DNA of 34,927 nucleotides from Pseudomonadota bacterium (GTDB lineage Bacteria; Myxococcota_A; UBA9042; GCA-2863065): contig CANMLD010000019.1 in assembly GCA_947498315.1 (NCBI GenBank), positions 1 to 34,927 of the forward strand, given 5' to 3'. The notes under the pieces are model-generated. The model was given only the letters and a program-made list of their open reading frames with translations. It was not told the DNA's origin and searched no databases. The translations under genes were made by a program, and so were the position numbers. Shown piece after piece: positions 16,772 through 25,070 of the stretch; positions within the stretch are counted from its first letter, which is position 1; the number at the start of each line of letters is the position of its first letter.

Positions 16772-17521
16772 TTACAGGCGACATGACCCGAGCGCCGGGT
16801 CGCAGATGAACCCGGGCGCGCAGTCGGCGTAGCTCAGGCAGGCGCCGGCCCTGCACGTGTTGCCGTCGCAGTACTCGCCGTTCAAGCAGTCCCGTTCGTC
16901 GCGGCAGAACGGCGTGTTGGCGCAGATCCCATTCGCTGCGCAGTACGTTCCCGGCGCGCATTCAGCGTTGCTCGTGCAGCGGGCGTCCTCGTAGCAGTAG
17001 CCATTGCCAGCGCAGTAGGCGCCTGAGGGGCAATCGATGTCCTGCGCGCAGGTCCCAATGAGCCCGCAGAGGCCGCTGGCCGAGCAGCTGTAGCCATAGG
17101 CGCACTGGGAGTGCACCTGACAGCCTGCCGCTTCGTAGCAGAAGTTGTTGGCGGCGCAGTAGTAGCCGACGCCGCAGTCGATGTCCGAGAAGCACTCGAC
17201 GCTGAGCACGCAGAGGCCGCTGACCGAACACGCGTACCCGACTGGGCAGTCGACGTCGTAAAAGCAGCCCGAGACTGGCAGGCAGCTGCCGTCAAGCTCG
17301 CAGTACGTCCCGTTGATGCAGTCGAGGTCGCTGCGGCAGCCGTCGTAGTAGCGGCAAATGCCGCTGGCCCCGCAGTACTTGTCGTACGGGCAGTCCGAAT
17401 CGAAGTAACACGGCTGGAGGATCCCGGAAGGGCTCTCGGTCCAGAAGCAGCCGGCGCTCGGCAGGATGAGAGCAATTGGCGCAAAGCGAAGCAGTTGGAG
17501 TGCAGCGTGCATGTTTCCCAT
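16772..17521 (-). CDS. Cys-rich lipoprotein with nine C-x5-C-x5-C-x5-C-type repeats
   Basis: From ATG 17521 the product is 249 residues. It has a lipoprotein signal (..LRFAPIALILPSAGC) and then nine consecutive ~22-residue repeats of the form C-x5-C-x5-C-x5/6-C, for example CYFDSDCPYDKYCGASGIC and CFSDIDCGVGYYCAANNFC. That places about 36 cysteines in ~200 residues, with acidic or aromatic residues between them. Each unit probably forms two disulfides, giving a rigid rod. No enzyme motif is present; a surface stalk or binding protein is likely. The TTG at 17548 in the track is rejected. Similar single units occur in two other lipoproteins of this window. Confidence 0.85.
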   Translation of the reverse strand: MGNMHAALQLLRFAPIALILPSAGCFWTESPSGILQPCYFDSDCPYDKYCGASGICRYYDGCRSDLDCINGTYCELDGSCLPVSGCFYDVDCPVGYACSVSGLCVLSVECFSDIDCGVGYYCAANNFCYEAAGCQVHSQCAYGYSCSASGLCGLIGTCAQDIDCPSGAYCAGNGYCYEDARCTSNAECAPGTYCAANGICANTPFCRDERDCLNGEYCDGNTCRAGACLSYADCAPGFICDPALGSCRL

Positions 17522-17790
17522 GATTTTTCCGACGGCCTCAGAAGTCAACGTCTACTCGAAAACGACGGCCAATACACCCTACATCCCGACCCGCCCCTCG
17601 GCTCGCCATAGTGCGTGGCGATGGAAGAAAGCGCGAGCCGTGACGCGTTCGACGAGCCACGGCGCGAGTTCTTCAGAGAGAGAGCATGCGGTCGGCGATA
17701 ATATCGTTGCACGGCGCCGCCGCCCTCGAGCGGTAGGTTACACCATTGAGGCGGCTGCGCCCCGACCGGCATCGTGGTATCGTCAAAAAG
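17522..17790. other. Divergent region upstream of the nine-repeat lipoprotein and a membrane protein
   Basis: This 269-bp space holds the starts of two opposite transcription units. I see no promoter that stands out on either strand; TAATAT near 17700 is a possible -10 without a clear partner. No repeat or RNA structure was recognised. Confidence 0.4.
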
Positions 17791-18477
17791 ATGGATGAGC
17801 CCGAGACTCTCACGACCTTGTCACCTCGGCCCAGGCGGCGCCTGCTGATCGGGATTGGCGGCACCCTCGTCGCCACGACCGTCACCGCCGTTGTGCTAGC
17901 CAAAGCCCTCGTGTCCGACCTGATGACGGGTGACCCGCAGCCCCCGTCTCTGGTGTTGACTGAGCTCGACGCGGCAGCTCGAGAAGGCCGGTGGGCAGAG
18001 GCTGACGCGTGGGTGGACTTCACGGTGCCATCGAGGGCACTGGTTCCCGATCTTTGGGACGCCGCCGATGCACCGTCGCGGCAGAAGATGATGCTGTTCC
18101 TGCGCTCGCTCTTTCAGCAGACGTGGCAAAAGTACCATGGTCGAAGGGCGATGGCCGCGGGGACTCACTTCGAGGCCACGCGCATCGAGCCCACGCTCGT
18201 CATCGTCGAAAACGTCGGCTTCGACGCTGAGGGCGAAGAGGCCCTTCGCTATACCTTCGAAGCCAAGCCGGAGGGGCATCGCGTGGTCAACCGCCGGGCT
18301 CGCATCAAGCGCCAAGTCAACAACCCGAACCAGACCATCAAATCGGTAAGAGGACGGATCGAGACGCAGCTCGGTCGGCCGCCGACACTCGATGAGTTCG
18401 TCGCCAATGCACCGAGTTGGCTCGACCGCGTGCGCGCCCGGAAGATCGAGGTCACCCCCGAGATGCTGGGCCATTAG
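17791..18477 (+). CDS. Membrane-anchored protein of unknown function
   Basis: From ATG 17791 the product is 228 residues. A short basic cytoplasmic stretch (PRPRRR) precedes one membrane helix (LLIGIGGTLVATTVTAVVLAKALV), so most of the protein faces the periplasm. The soluble part has a helical unit (AAREGRWAEADAWVDF, PSRQKMMLFLRSLFQQTWQKYHGR), a beta segment (RIEPTLVIVENVGFDAEGEEALRYTFEAKPEG) and a basic C-terminus. The middle resembles the MlaC/Tgt2 lipid-carrier pattern only faintly, so I do not assign it. The start at 17746 in the track is less likely because it adds a basic tail with no ribosome site. Confidence 0.7.
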   Translation: MDEPETLTTLSPRPRRRLLIGIGGTLVATTVTAVVLAKALVSDLMTGDPQPPSLVLTELDAAAREGRWAEADAWVDFTVPSRALVPDLWDAADAPSRQKMMLFLRSLFQQTWQKYHGRRAMAAGTHFEATRIEPTLVIVENVGFDAEGEEALRYTFEAKPEGHRVVNRRARIKRQVNNPNQTIKSVRGRIETQLGRPPTLDEFVANAPSWLDRVRARKIEVTPEMLGH

Positions 18478-18514
18478 GCCCACACCAATCGGCGGTTGCA
18501 GTTGTCTGCACGTC

Positions 18515-18552
18515 CGAGCAGTGCCGGCCCGGGCGAGCAGTACCGGCCCGGG
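18515..18552. repeat. 19-bp direct repeat, two copies
   Basis: CGAGCAGTGCCGGCCCGGG (18515-18533) is followed at once by CGAGCAGTACCGGCCCGGG (18534-18552), with one difference. It lies between two convergent genes. Each unit holds the palindromic core CCGGCCCGG, so it could pair with itself in RNA. No T-run follows. Confidence 0.75.
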
Positions 18553-18565
18553 CGAGGTACAGCGT

Positions 18566-18886
18566 TTAGCGGGAACGGTCCGGCGTCTCGCGGAGACGGC
18601 GGAGGAGATGCGCCTTGACCGAGTTCGGGGCTTCGGCCGTCGGTGCCGATGCCGGTCGGCGCATGGCTTCGATGGCCATTTGTTCGAGCATGGCGAGCTT
18701 CGCGCGCGTCTCAGGGTTGCCCTGGCCCACGAGGCCCAGCGGGGCGCGCGAGTCCGGGGAAGAGCCCGTGCGCATACGCAGAACGCGCTCTTGCTCAGCG
18801 GACAGGGTGCCGGCGGGAGCCCGCTCAAGAGCGGCCTTCACGCTGACCTTGGTCTCGACGGTGGTCGTGCTTCGTCTCGTGCTCAC
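18566..18886 (-). CDS. Small stand-alone protein resembling sigma-70 region 4
   Basis: 106 residues from a GTG start at 18886, which is preceded by GGGAGGT at ideal spacing. Residues ~28-78 align without gaps to region 4 of the E. coli housekeeping sigma factor as I recall it: LSAEQERVLRMRTG against LTAREAKVLRMRFG, then LVGQ against EVGK and TR..E..A...R.P at matching places (about 17 identities in 51). The helix that reads the -35 element is altered: of the contact residues in TRERIRQ only TR is kept (TRAKLAM). Regions 1-3 are absent. A decoy or adaptor binding the beta-flap or an anti-sigma partner is an inference. The longer track ORF (to 19354) is not coding upstream. Confidence 0.7.
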   Translation of the reverse strand: MSTRRSTTTVETKVSVKAALERAPAGTLSAEQERVLRMRTGSSPDSRAPLGLVGQGNPETRAKLAMLEQMAIEAMRRPASAPTAEAPNSVKAHLLRRLRETPDRSR

Positions 18887-19133
18887 AGGAACCTCCCACG
18901 GCGAATCCGCGTGTTGGTGAAGCCACGTCCGAAGCCATTGCCTTGGACGGAGCTCGCCGGGCCTGAGGTGCAGGGCCGGTTCACAGAAAACTAGTCTGGC
19001 ACTCGCCCGACGGCGGGTCCAGGAACCCGAGATCGATCGTGCTGCGATTGCGGCCAGGCGATGCCCACCATCGCCATGGCGACCGCAACGCCGAGTAAGA
19101 TACGGCCGGTCGGCCCACCCTCCAAGAAAGTTT

Positions 19134-19162
19134 ATCCACCGCAAGCGATCCGGTGGATTTTT
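19134..19162 (+). terminator. Intrinsic terminator, plus strand
   Basis: ATCCACCG-caagcgatc-CGGTGGAT, a perfect 8-bp stem, is followed by TTTT and an AT-rich tail. The direction fits the plus strand. The nearest plus-strand gene ends 650 bp upstream (18477), so the transcript ending here would cross the sigma region 4-like gene in antisense, or come from an unseen small transcript. Confidence 0.65.
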
Positions 19163-19169
19163 CATTAAT

Positions 19170-19183
19170 TTCAAAGCTTTGAA
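19170..19183. promoter_or_regulatory. 14-bp perfect palindrome, possible enhancer site
   Basis: TTCAAAGCTTTGAA is a perfect 14-bp palindrome in an AT-rich patch. It sits about 190-200 bp upstream of the predicted start of the sigma-54-type promoter at 19344, a distance usual for enhancer-binding activators of that sigma factor. It also lies upstream of the minus-strand sigma region 4-like gene, which it could serve instead. Confidence 0.4.
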
Positions 19184-19343
19184 TAACTGCCGCTGTCGCC
19201 AACTGCGCGTTCGATGCCGCGTCGCGAGACCGCTGTGGTCTGGATGTCTCCTTGGCAGGGGCTCAGGGGACCAATTTTGACAGAATGGCAAAGTGAGGGT
19301 CCGAAACGCGGCGCCGAGGCAGCAGTGGACGCGCCTCTGGTGT

Positions 19344-19359
19344 TGGCACGCCATGTGCT
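19344..19359 (+). promoter_or_regulatory. Sigma-54-type promoter of a predicted small RNA
   Basis: TGGCACGCCATGTGCT fits the sigma-54 consensus TGGCACG-N4-TTGCW at all fixed positions except one (G for the first T of TTGC). The invariant GG (-24) and GC (-12) are correctly spaced. The predicted start is near 19370. The sequence is almost identical to the promoter before the transglutaminase-like gene (15 of 17 positions including the preceding T). Confidence 0.6.
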
Positions 19360-19369
19360 AGGTCTCGTT

Positions 19370-19459
19370 CCGCCAGCGAAGGCACCCTCCTGGCCTCCCT
19401 TGCTCCGCATTTCGCCCATCTCACCCTCTGGGCCCCCCGGCTCAGAGGGTGAACTTTTT
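19370..19459 (+). ncRNA. Predicted sigma-54-dependent small RNA, about 90 nt
   Basis: This is an inference from flanking signals: a sigma-54-type promoter at 19344-19359 and an intrinsic terminator at 19421-19459 delimit a ~90-nt transcript with no ORF of note. Its 3' half is the terminator hairpin, and the 5' half is pyrimidine-rich (CACCCTCCTGGCCTCCCTTG), able to pair with GGAGG-type ribosome sites. That would suit a trans-acting regulator. It does not match any RNA family I know. Its 3' end lies opposite the region just beyond the ROK-kinase gene. Confidence 0.45.
19421..19459 (+). terminator. Intrinsic terminator in a nested stem
   Basis: TCACCCTCTG pairs with CAGAGGGTGA (10 bp, 12-nt loop) and is followed by ACTTTTT, which makes a strong plus-strand terminator. 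An outer pair, GCCCATC (19414-19420) with GATGGGC (19471-19477), encloses it. On the minus strand the same structure begins about 20 nt after the ROK gene and may mark the end of that mRNA, although no U-run follows in that direction. Confidence 0.75.
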
Positions 19460-19499
19460 AAGGGCTGCGAGATGGGCAGCCATCGCCTCTTCAACAAAA

Positions 19500-20432
19500 T
19501 CAATGGTGCGGCTGGAGCTGCCACTGAAAGGCGGCGCCGAGGATTCCGGCGCGTTCGCCTAAGGTGCCGACGTGGACCTCGACGCCGTCCGCGATCTCGG
19601 GGAAAGACGCCCCGCGCAGGGCCGCTAGCGCCGTCTCAGCCATGAGGTCCCATGTGTGTGCGACTCCGCCGGCGAGAACGACGGTTTTGACGTCAAAGAT
19701 GTTGAGCAGGCTCCCTAGGCCGCGGCCGAAAGGGCCCGCGACCGAGTGGAAGCACGCCAGCGCTTTGGGGTCACCAGCACGAGCGCGGATTGCGAGCTGC
19801 TCGGGGAGGTCAGCGGCGTCGAGGTCAACGCCGTCGATGGGGCCGTGAGCTCGAGCTTGAACCCGGAGCCCATTGACCGAGGGGTACATTTCGAGGCAAC
19901 CCCGGCTACCGCACCCGCACGGGGGCCCACTCGGGTCGACGCAGATGTGGCCGAGCTCGCCGGCCATCCCTCGCGCACCTCGCCACATCGCGCCTCCGAG
20001 GATGATTCCCCCACCGACGCCAGTGCCAAGCGTCAGCCCGATGAGATCGCCACGCCCTGCCCCAGCGCCTCGCAACGCTTCACCGGCGATGACGCAGTTG
20101 GCGTCGTTGTCGAGGACGACCGCGTGTCCGGACAGGTCGGAGACACGCCGTTGTATCGGGACGTTGCGCCAGGTCGGGAAGTTGGGCGATCGGCACACGA
20201 GGCCGCGTTCGCGGTCGATGACGCCGGGCAGGCCGAGCCCCACGAGGACGGGGCGCACTCCCGCACACACCTCGTCGATGAGCGACGCAAGCCGTTGCGC
20301 GAGCGCGTCACCATCGAGCCGGGGGCCGTCTTCGACCCACGCGACGACATCGCGCACGACCTCATGGCGTTCATTGACGAGGCCCGCCTTGAGGCGAGTC
20401 CCACCGACGTCGATCCCTACGTAGTGCTTCAT
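19500..20432 (-). CDS. ROK-family sugar kinase (probable glucokinase)
   Basis: 310 residues. The ROK fold is clear: ATP-site motif YVGIDVGGTRLKAGLV at the start, catalytic Asp in VLDNDANC, GLTLGTGVGGGIILGG, then the ROK signature GELGHICVDPSGPPCGCGSRGCLEMYPS. In that signature CGCGSRGC provides three cysteines that bind zinc together with the His of GH. The C-terminal phosphate-2 motif is VVLAGGV. The family phosphorylates glucose or related sugars; the exact substrate cannot be read here, but glucokinase is the most common role. The ATG follows AGGGGAG at good distance. glgC is nearby but in a separate unit. Confidence 0.92.
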   Translation of the reverse strand: MKHYVGIDVGGTRLKAGLVNERHEVVRDVVAWVEDGPRLDGDALAQRLASLIDEVCAGVRPVLVGLGLPGVIDRERGLVCRSPNFPTWRNVPIQRRVSDLSGHAVVLDNDANCVIAGEALRGAGAGRGDLIGLTLGTGVGGGIILGGAMWRGARGMAGELGHICVDPSGPPCGCGSRGCLEMYPSVNGLRVQARAHGPIDGVDLDAADLPEQLAIRARAGDPKALACFHSVAGPFGRGLGSLLNIFDVKTVVLAGGVAHTWDLMAETALAALRGASFPEIADGVEVHVGTLGERAGILGAAFQWQLQPHH

Positions 20433-20581
20433 GATGACGCTCTCCCCTGCCGCTTCGAGTGCGGGTGCAGACTATCGCGAGCATTGGCAGCGCGATAGGC
20501 CCAGAGGTCAGGGGAGAGAGGCGGAGGGCAGGAGAGGCACGAGGGGCTGGGCTTGGCGCCCTGCCCCCACGGTCGTTCGAA

Positions 20582-22723
20582 CTAGTACTCGATCTCGAGC
20601 TTCCAGCTGTTCAGCTTGCCGCTGTCGCCGTACGCGTCGGTGTCGATGACCCACAGCTCCCAGGCGCCACCGGACTCTTGACCGTTGAAGGCCGTGACGT
20701 CGAACGTCTTGACCAGCTCGGTGGCATCGCCACCTTCGCTGGCGCTCAGCGTGGCGCGGACGGCGCCATGGCGTAGCTCGACGTTGAGGGCACCGACGTA
20801 GGTATGAGCGATGTCGACGGAGACCTTGAGGCCGCGGATCTGCTTGGAGTCCGCGAGCTGGAGGGAGCCGTTCACACCCGTGGCGTCGTTGTCCTTGAGC
20901 GTCACGGGCGTGGTGCTCTCAGCGACCTGGGTGCCGGAGTCGGCGGGCGGGGTGGTGCCGCCCGCGACCTTGAGCTTCAGCTTCCACGTGTTGAGCTTGC
21001 CCACGTCGGATTGAGCCGTGTCGGCCACGATGAGCTCCCAGGTACCGTTCGCCTCGAGGCCATCGAACTGCGGGACCGTGAACGTGCGCTTGAGGTTGTC
21101 GGTGCTGCCGCCGGCCTTGTCGTGGAGCACGTAGGTCTTGTCGCCCTTCTTCAAGGTGACGGTGAGGTCACCGATGAAGGGGTGCGTGATGTCGACTTCG
21201 ATCGTCAGGCCGTTCACGACCATGGCATCCGGCACGTCGATGGTGCTGTTCACGCCGGCTGGATCGTTGTCCTTGATGTCGAACGCGTTGGTGTTCTCGT
21301 AAACGAGGAGATCGGCAGCGGGGCCTTCTTCCTCCGCGGGACGGAGCGACATCTCGACGAGCATGCGGACCTGGTCGATGTCGATGCTGGGGTTGCCGCC
21401 ACGCGCCGCCGTCGGGAGCCAGAGGAAGTCCGGGTGGTTGGTGTTGGAGTTGCCGATCCACTCACCGCCGTCGATCTTGCCGTCCTTGTTGACCTCGAGG
21501 AGGTACTGATAGCGATCCTCGCGGGTGTACTCCGAGATGACGTCGGTGAACGGCTCGGTCGAGGCGTGGCTCTCGGTGATGTAGAAGCTCGAGGCGTCCA
21601 CTTCGTAGAACTTCGTGGCGTTGGCGTTGTAGGGGTACTTCGTGACCGTACACTTGCTCTCGACGCACGCTCCGAAGTTCACGTCCTGGGTACCGACCTT
21701 CACGGAACACTCGGTGTCGGCGGTGCAGGCCTTGTCGACCTCGAGCTTCAGGAGCGACGTGGCCTTGGCCAGGTCGATCTCTTCCATGTCGTGAACCTTG
21801 AACTCCACGACGGGCTGATTCCAGACTTCGTAGTTGTAAGTACGGTCCTCAGCCAGAGCGCGCTTCATGAGCCCCAGCATGTTGCTCATGACGATGTGCC
21901 AGGTGCCGGCGTTCGTGTCGCGGCACTGCTCGTCGAGGATGCGGCCGGTCTTCTCGTCGCGCTTGACCTCCTTGTCGTTGCAACGGCCGCCGATCATCGT
22001 GGCCTGGCTGCGGTCGTACTGGGAGATGAGGAGCGCCTTGATGTCCGAGACCTCGAAGGTCACGCCATTGTAGGTGACGGCGCGCTTGGGCTCGGACTCG
22101 AGCATCGCGGCGGGGACCCAGGCGTGGCAGAGCCCCCACCAGGTCTCGACGCCGTCGCGGTCGTCGCACTCGTCAGTCTTGCCGTCCTTGTCGTTGTCGA
22201 GGCCGTCACGAGCGTGCAGGTTGCCCTTGTTGTCGCTCGTCCACTTCGCGGCGGGCCCGAGCTTCTCGTAATACTCCTTCGACCAGCCCTTGGACTCGCA
22301 GTTCGACGCTTCATAGGGCTTTAGGTCGGTGAAACCTTCGGGGACCTTCCAGCCGTTGAAGGCGAGGTCGTACTTCTGGGCTGGCGACAGGACGCCACGG
22401 CCACTCCATTGGACGTTGATGCTGTCCTGATAGGTGGCCCAGTAGGTGTCCGGCCAGGGGGTGCGCTCGGCGCGGCCTTCACGGGGCAGCTTATCGAACG
22501 CGTATTCGAGCTGGAGGTTGAAGCGGTCCGGGCTGTTGGCCCAGTTCCAGTGATCGGCCTTGCCAGCGAGATCCTTACCAACGCCGGCGGGACGCGCCGT
22601 CTCGGCACCAATGACCTCTGCTTCGCCCGCGGCGCAGCCGAAGGCGAGACCCGCGATCGCGAGGGCGGCGCTACCGGGACGTACCCAATTGGAGAAAGTT
22701 CGGATGATTCGCTTGATGTTCAT
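20582..22723 (-). CDS. Transglutaminase-elicitor-like lipoprotein with two P-domains
   Basis: 713 residues from ATG 22723, with AGGAG before it and lipobox LAFGC (Cys 30). Residues ~55-470 resemble the transglutaminase elicitor family first known from Phytophthora (GP42). The candidate nucleophile is Cys ~199 in ETWWGLCHAW, with conserved Trp/Tyr-rich surroundings (DHWNWANSPDRFNLQLEYAF). Two proprotein-convertase P-domains follow (~500-600 and ~620-713), each ending WEL.V.DT....GKLN.WKL. P-domains are common on secreted proteases and aid export or substrate contact. The enzyme could crosslink proteins at the surface, but activity is inferred. Transcription probably starts at the sigma-54-type promoter upstream. 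The track start at 22783 is rejected. Confidence 0.85.
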   Translation of the reverse strand: MNIKRIIRTFSNWVRPGSAALAIAGLAFGCAAGEAEVIGAETARPAGVGKDLAGKADHWNWANSPDRFNLQLEYAFDKLPREGRAERTPWPDTYWATYQDSINVQWSGRGVLSPAQKYDLAFNGWKVPEGFTDLKPYEASNCESKGWSKEYYEKLGPAAKWTSDNKGNLHARDGLDNDKDGKTDECDDRDGVETWWGLCHAWVPAAMLESEPKRAVTYNGVTFEVSDIKALLISQYDRSQATMIGGRCNDKEVKRDEKTGRILDEQCRDTNAGTWHIVMSNMLGLMKRALAEDRTYNYEVWNQPVVEFKVHDMEEIDLAKATSLLKLEVDKACTADTECSVKVGTQDVNFGACVESKCTVTKYPYNANATKFYEVDASSFYITESHASTEPFTDVISEYTREDRYQYLLEVNKDGKIDGGEWIGNSNTNHPDFLWLPTAARGGNPSIDIDQVRMLVEMSLRPAEEEGPAADLLVYENTNAFDIKDNDPAGVNSTIDVPDAMVVNGLTIEVDITHPFIGDLTVTLKKGDKTYVLHDKAGGSTDNLKRTFTVPQFDGLEANGTWELIVADTAQSDVGKLNTWKLKLKVAGGTTPPADSGTQVAESTTPVTLKDNDATGVNGSLQLADSKQIRGLKVSVDIAHTYVGALNVELRHGAVRATLSASEGGDATELVKTFDVTAFNGQESGGAWELWVIDTDAYGDSGKLNSWKLEIEY

Positions 22724-22758
22724 GGCTTCGCTCCTGGCCCGTTGATTCGCGGATGTAA

Positions 22759-22774
22759 AGCACATTCCGTGCCA
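22759..22774 (-). promoter_or_regulatory. Sigma-54-type promoter of the transglutaminase-like gene
   Basis: Read on the minus strand, TGGCACGGAATGTGCT matches TGGCACG-N4-TTGCW with one deviation and correct GG-N10-GC spacing. The predicted start lies near 22748, giving a ~25-nt leader to the ATG at 22723. Sigma-54 promoters need an activator bound upstream; the inverted repeat at 22824-22859 is a candidate binding site. Confidence 0.65.
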
Positions 22775-22823
22775 AGACTGCAACGGTTTGTTATCATTGG
22801 GAGTTTCGCTTCAGGCTTCGCAG

Positions 22824-22859
22824 ACCCCAGCCCGTTCGAGCGGCCGACAGCGCTGGGGT
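22824..22859. other. Inverted repeat between the vWA and transglutaminase-like genes
   Basis: ACCCCAGC (22824-22831) and GCTGGGGT (22852-22859) form a perfect 8-bp inverted repeat with a 20-nt centre. It lies about 75-110 bp upstream of the predicted sigma-54 start, suitable for an activator site. It also follows the stop of the vWA gene closely, so it might be an RNA hairpin at that 3' end; no U-run is present. Confidence 0.4.
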
Positions 22860-22882
22860 GGGGCTTTCCGGCACCAGCGTCT

Positions 22883-24910
<2,028 letters not shown>

Positions 24911-25070
24911 GAATGAGCTCCGTGGTTCAGGCGCCAAGTCGCGGTCCCGCTCTACCGCATCTTGGTAGTTTTCCAGAGTTGCGGGACAAAGGGTGCTAGA
25001 AATCAGCATGGGGCGTCGCGGATACTCAACGCCGCGCTGGGCGCCGCCAGAAACACCGGGAGGAGCACGC

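Larger units (their letters stand above)
18887..19499. other. 613-bp gene-free region with regulatory signals
   Basis: No convincing protein gene lies here; the ORFs called on both strands are poor in family features. The stretch holds, from left to right, an intrinsic terminator (19134-19162), a 14-bp palindrome (19170-19183) in an AT-rich patch that stands out from the surrounding high GC, a sigma-54-type promoter (19344-19359), and a second intrinsic terminator inside a larger nested stem (19414-19477). The order promoter-to-terminator on the plus strand predicts a small RNA. Confidence 0.6.

Noticed and set aside
18981-19202. Minus-strand ORF of 73 aa upstream of the sigma region 4-like gene
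   Set aside because: It lacks a ribosome site and family features, and runs across a terminator hairpin and palindrome.
19214-19459. 6S RNA, RNase P RNA or tmRNA
   Set aside because: None of the conserved motifs of those RNAs was found, although local hairpins exist; only the promoter-terminator pair supports a short RNA.
20804-22324. Long plus-strand ORF (506 aa) opposite the transglutaminase-like gene
   Set aside because: It is an antisense shadow of a well-supported gene; its Val/Leu/Asp-rich composition follows from the codon use of the other strand.
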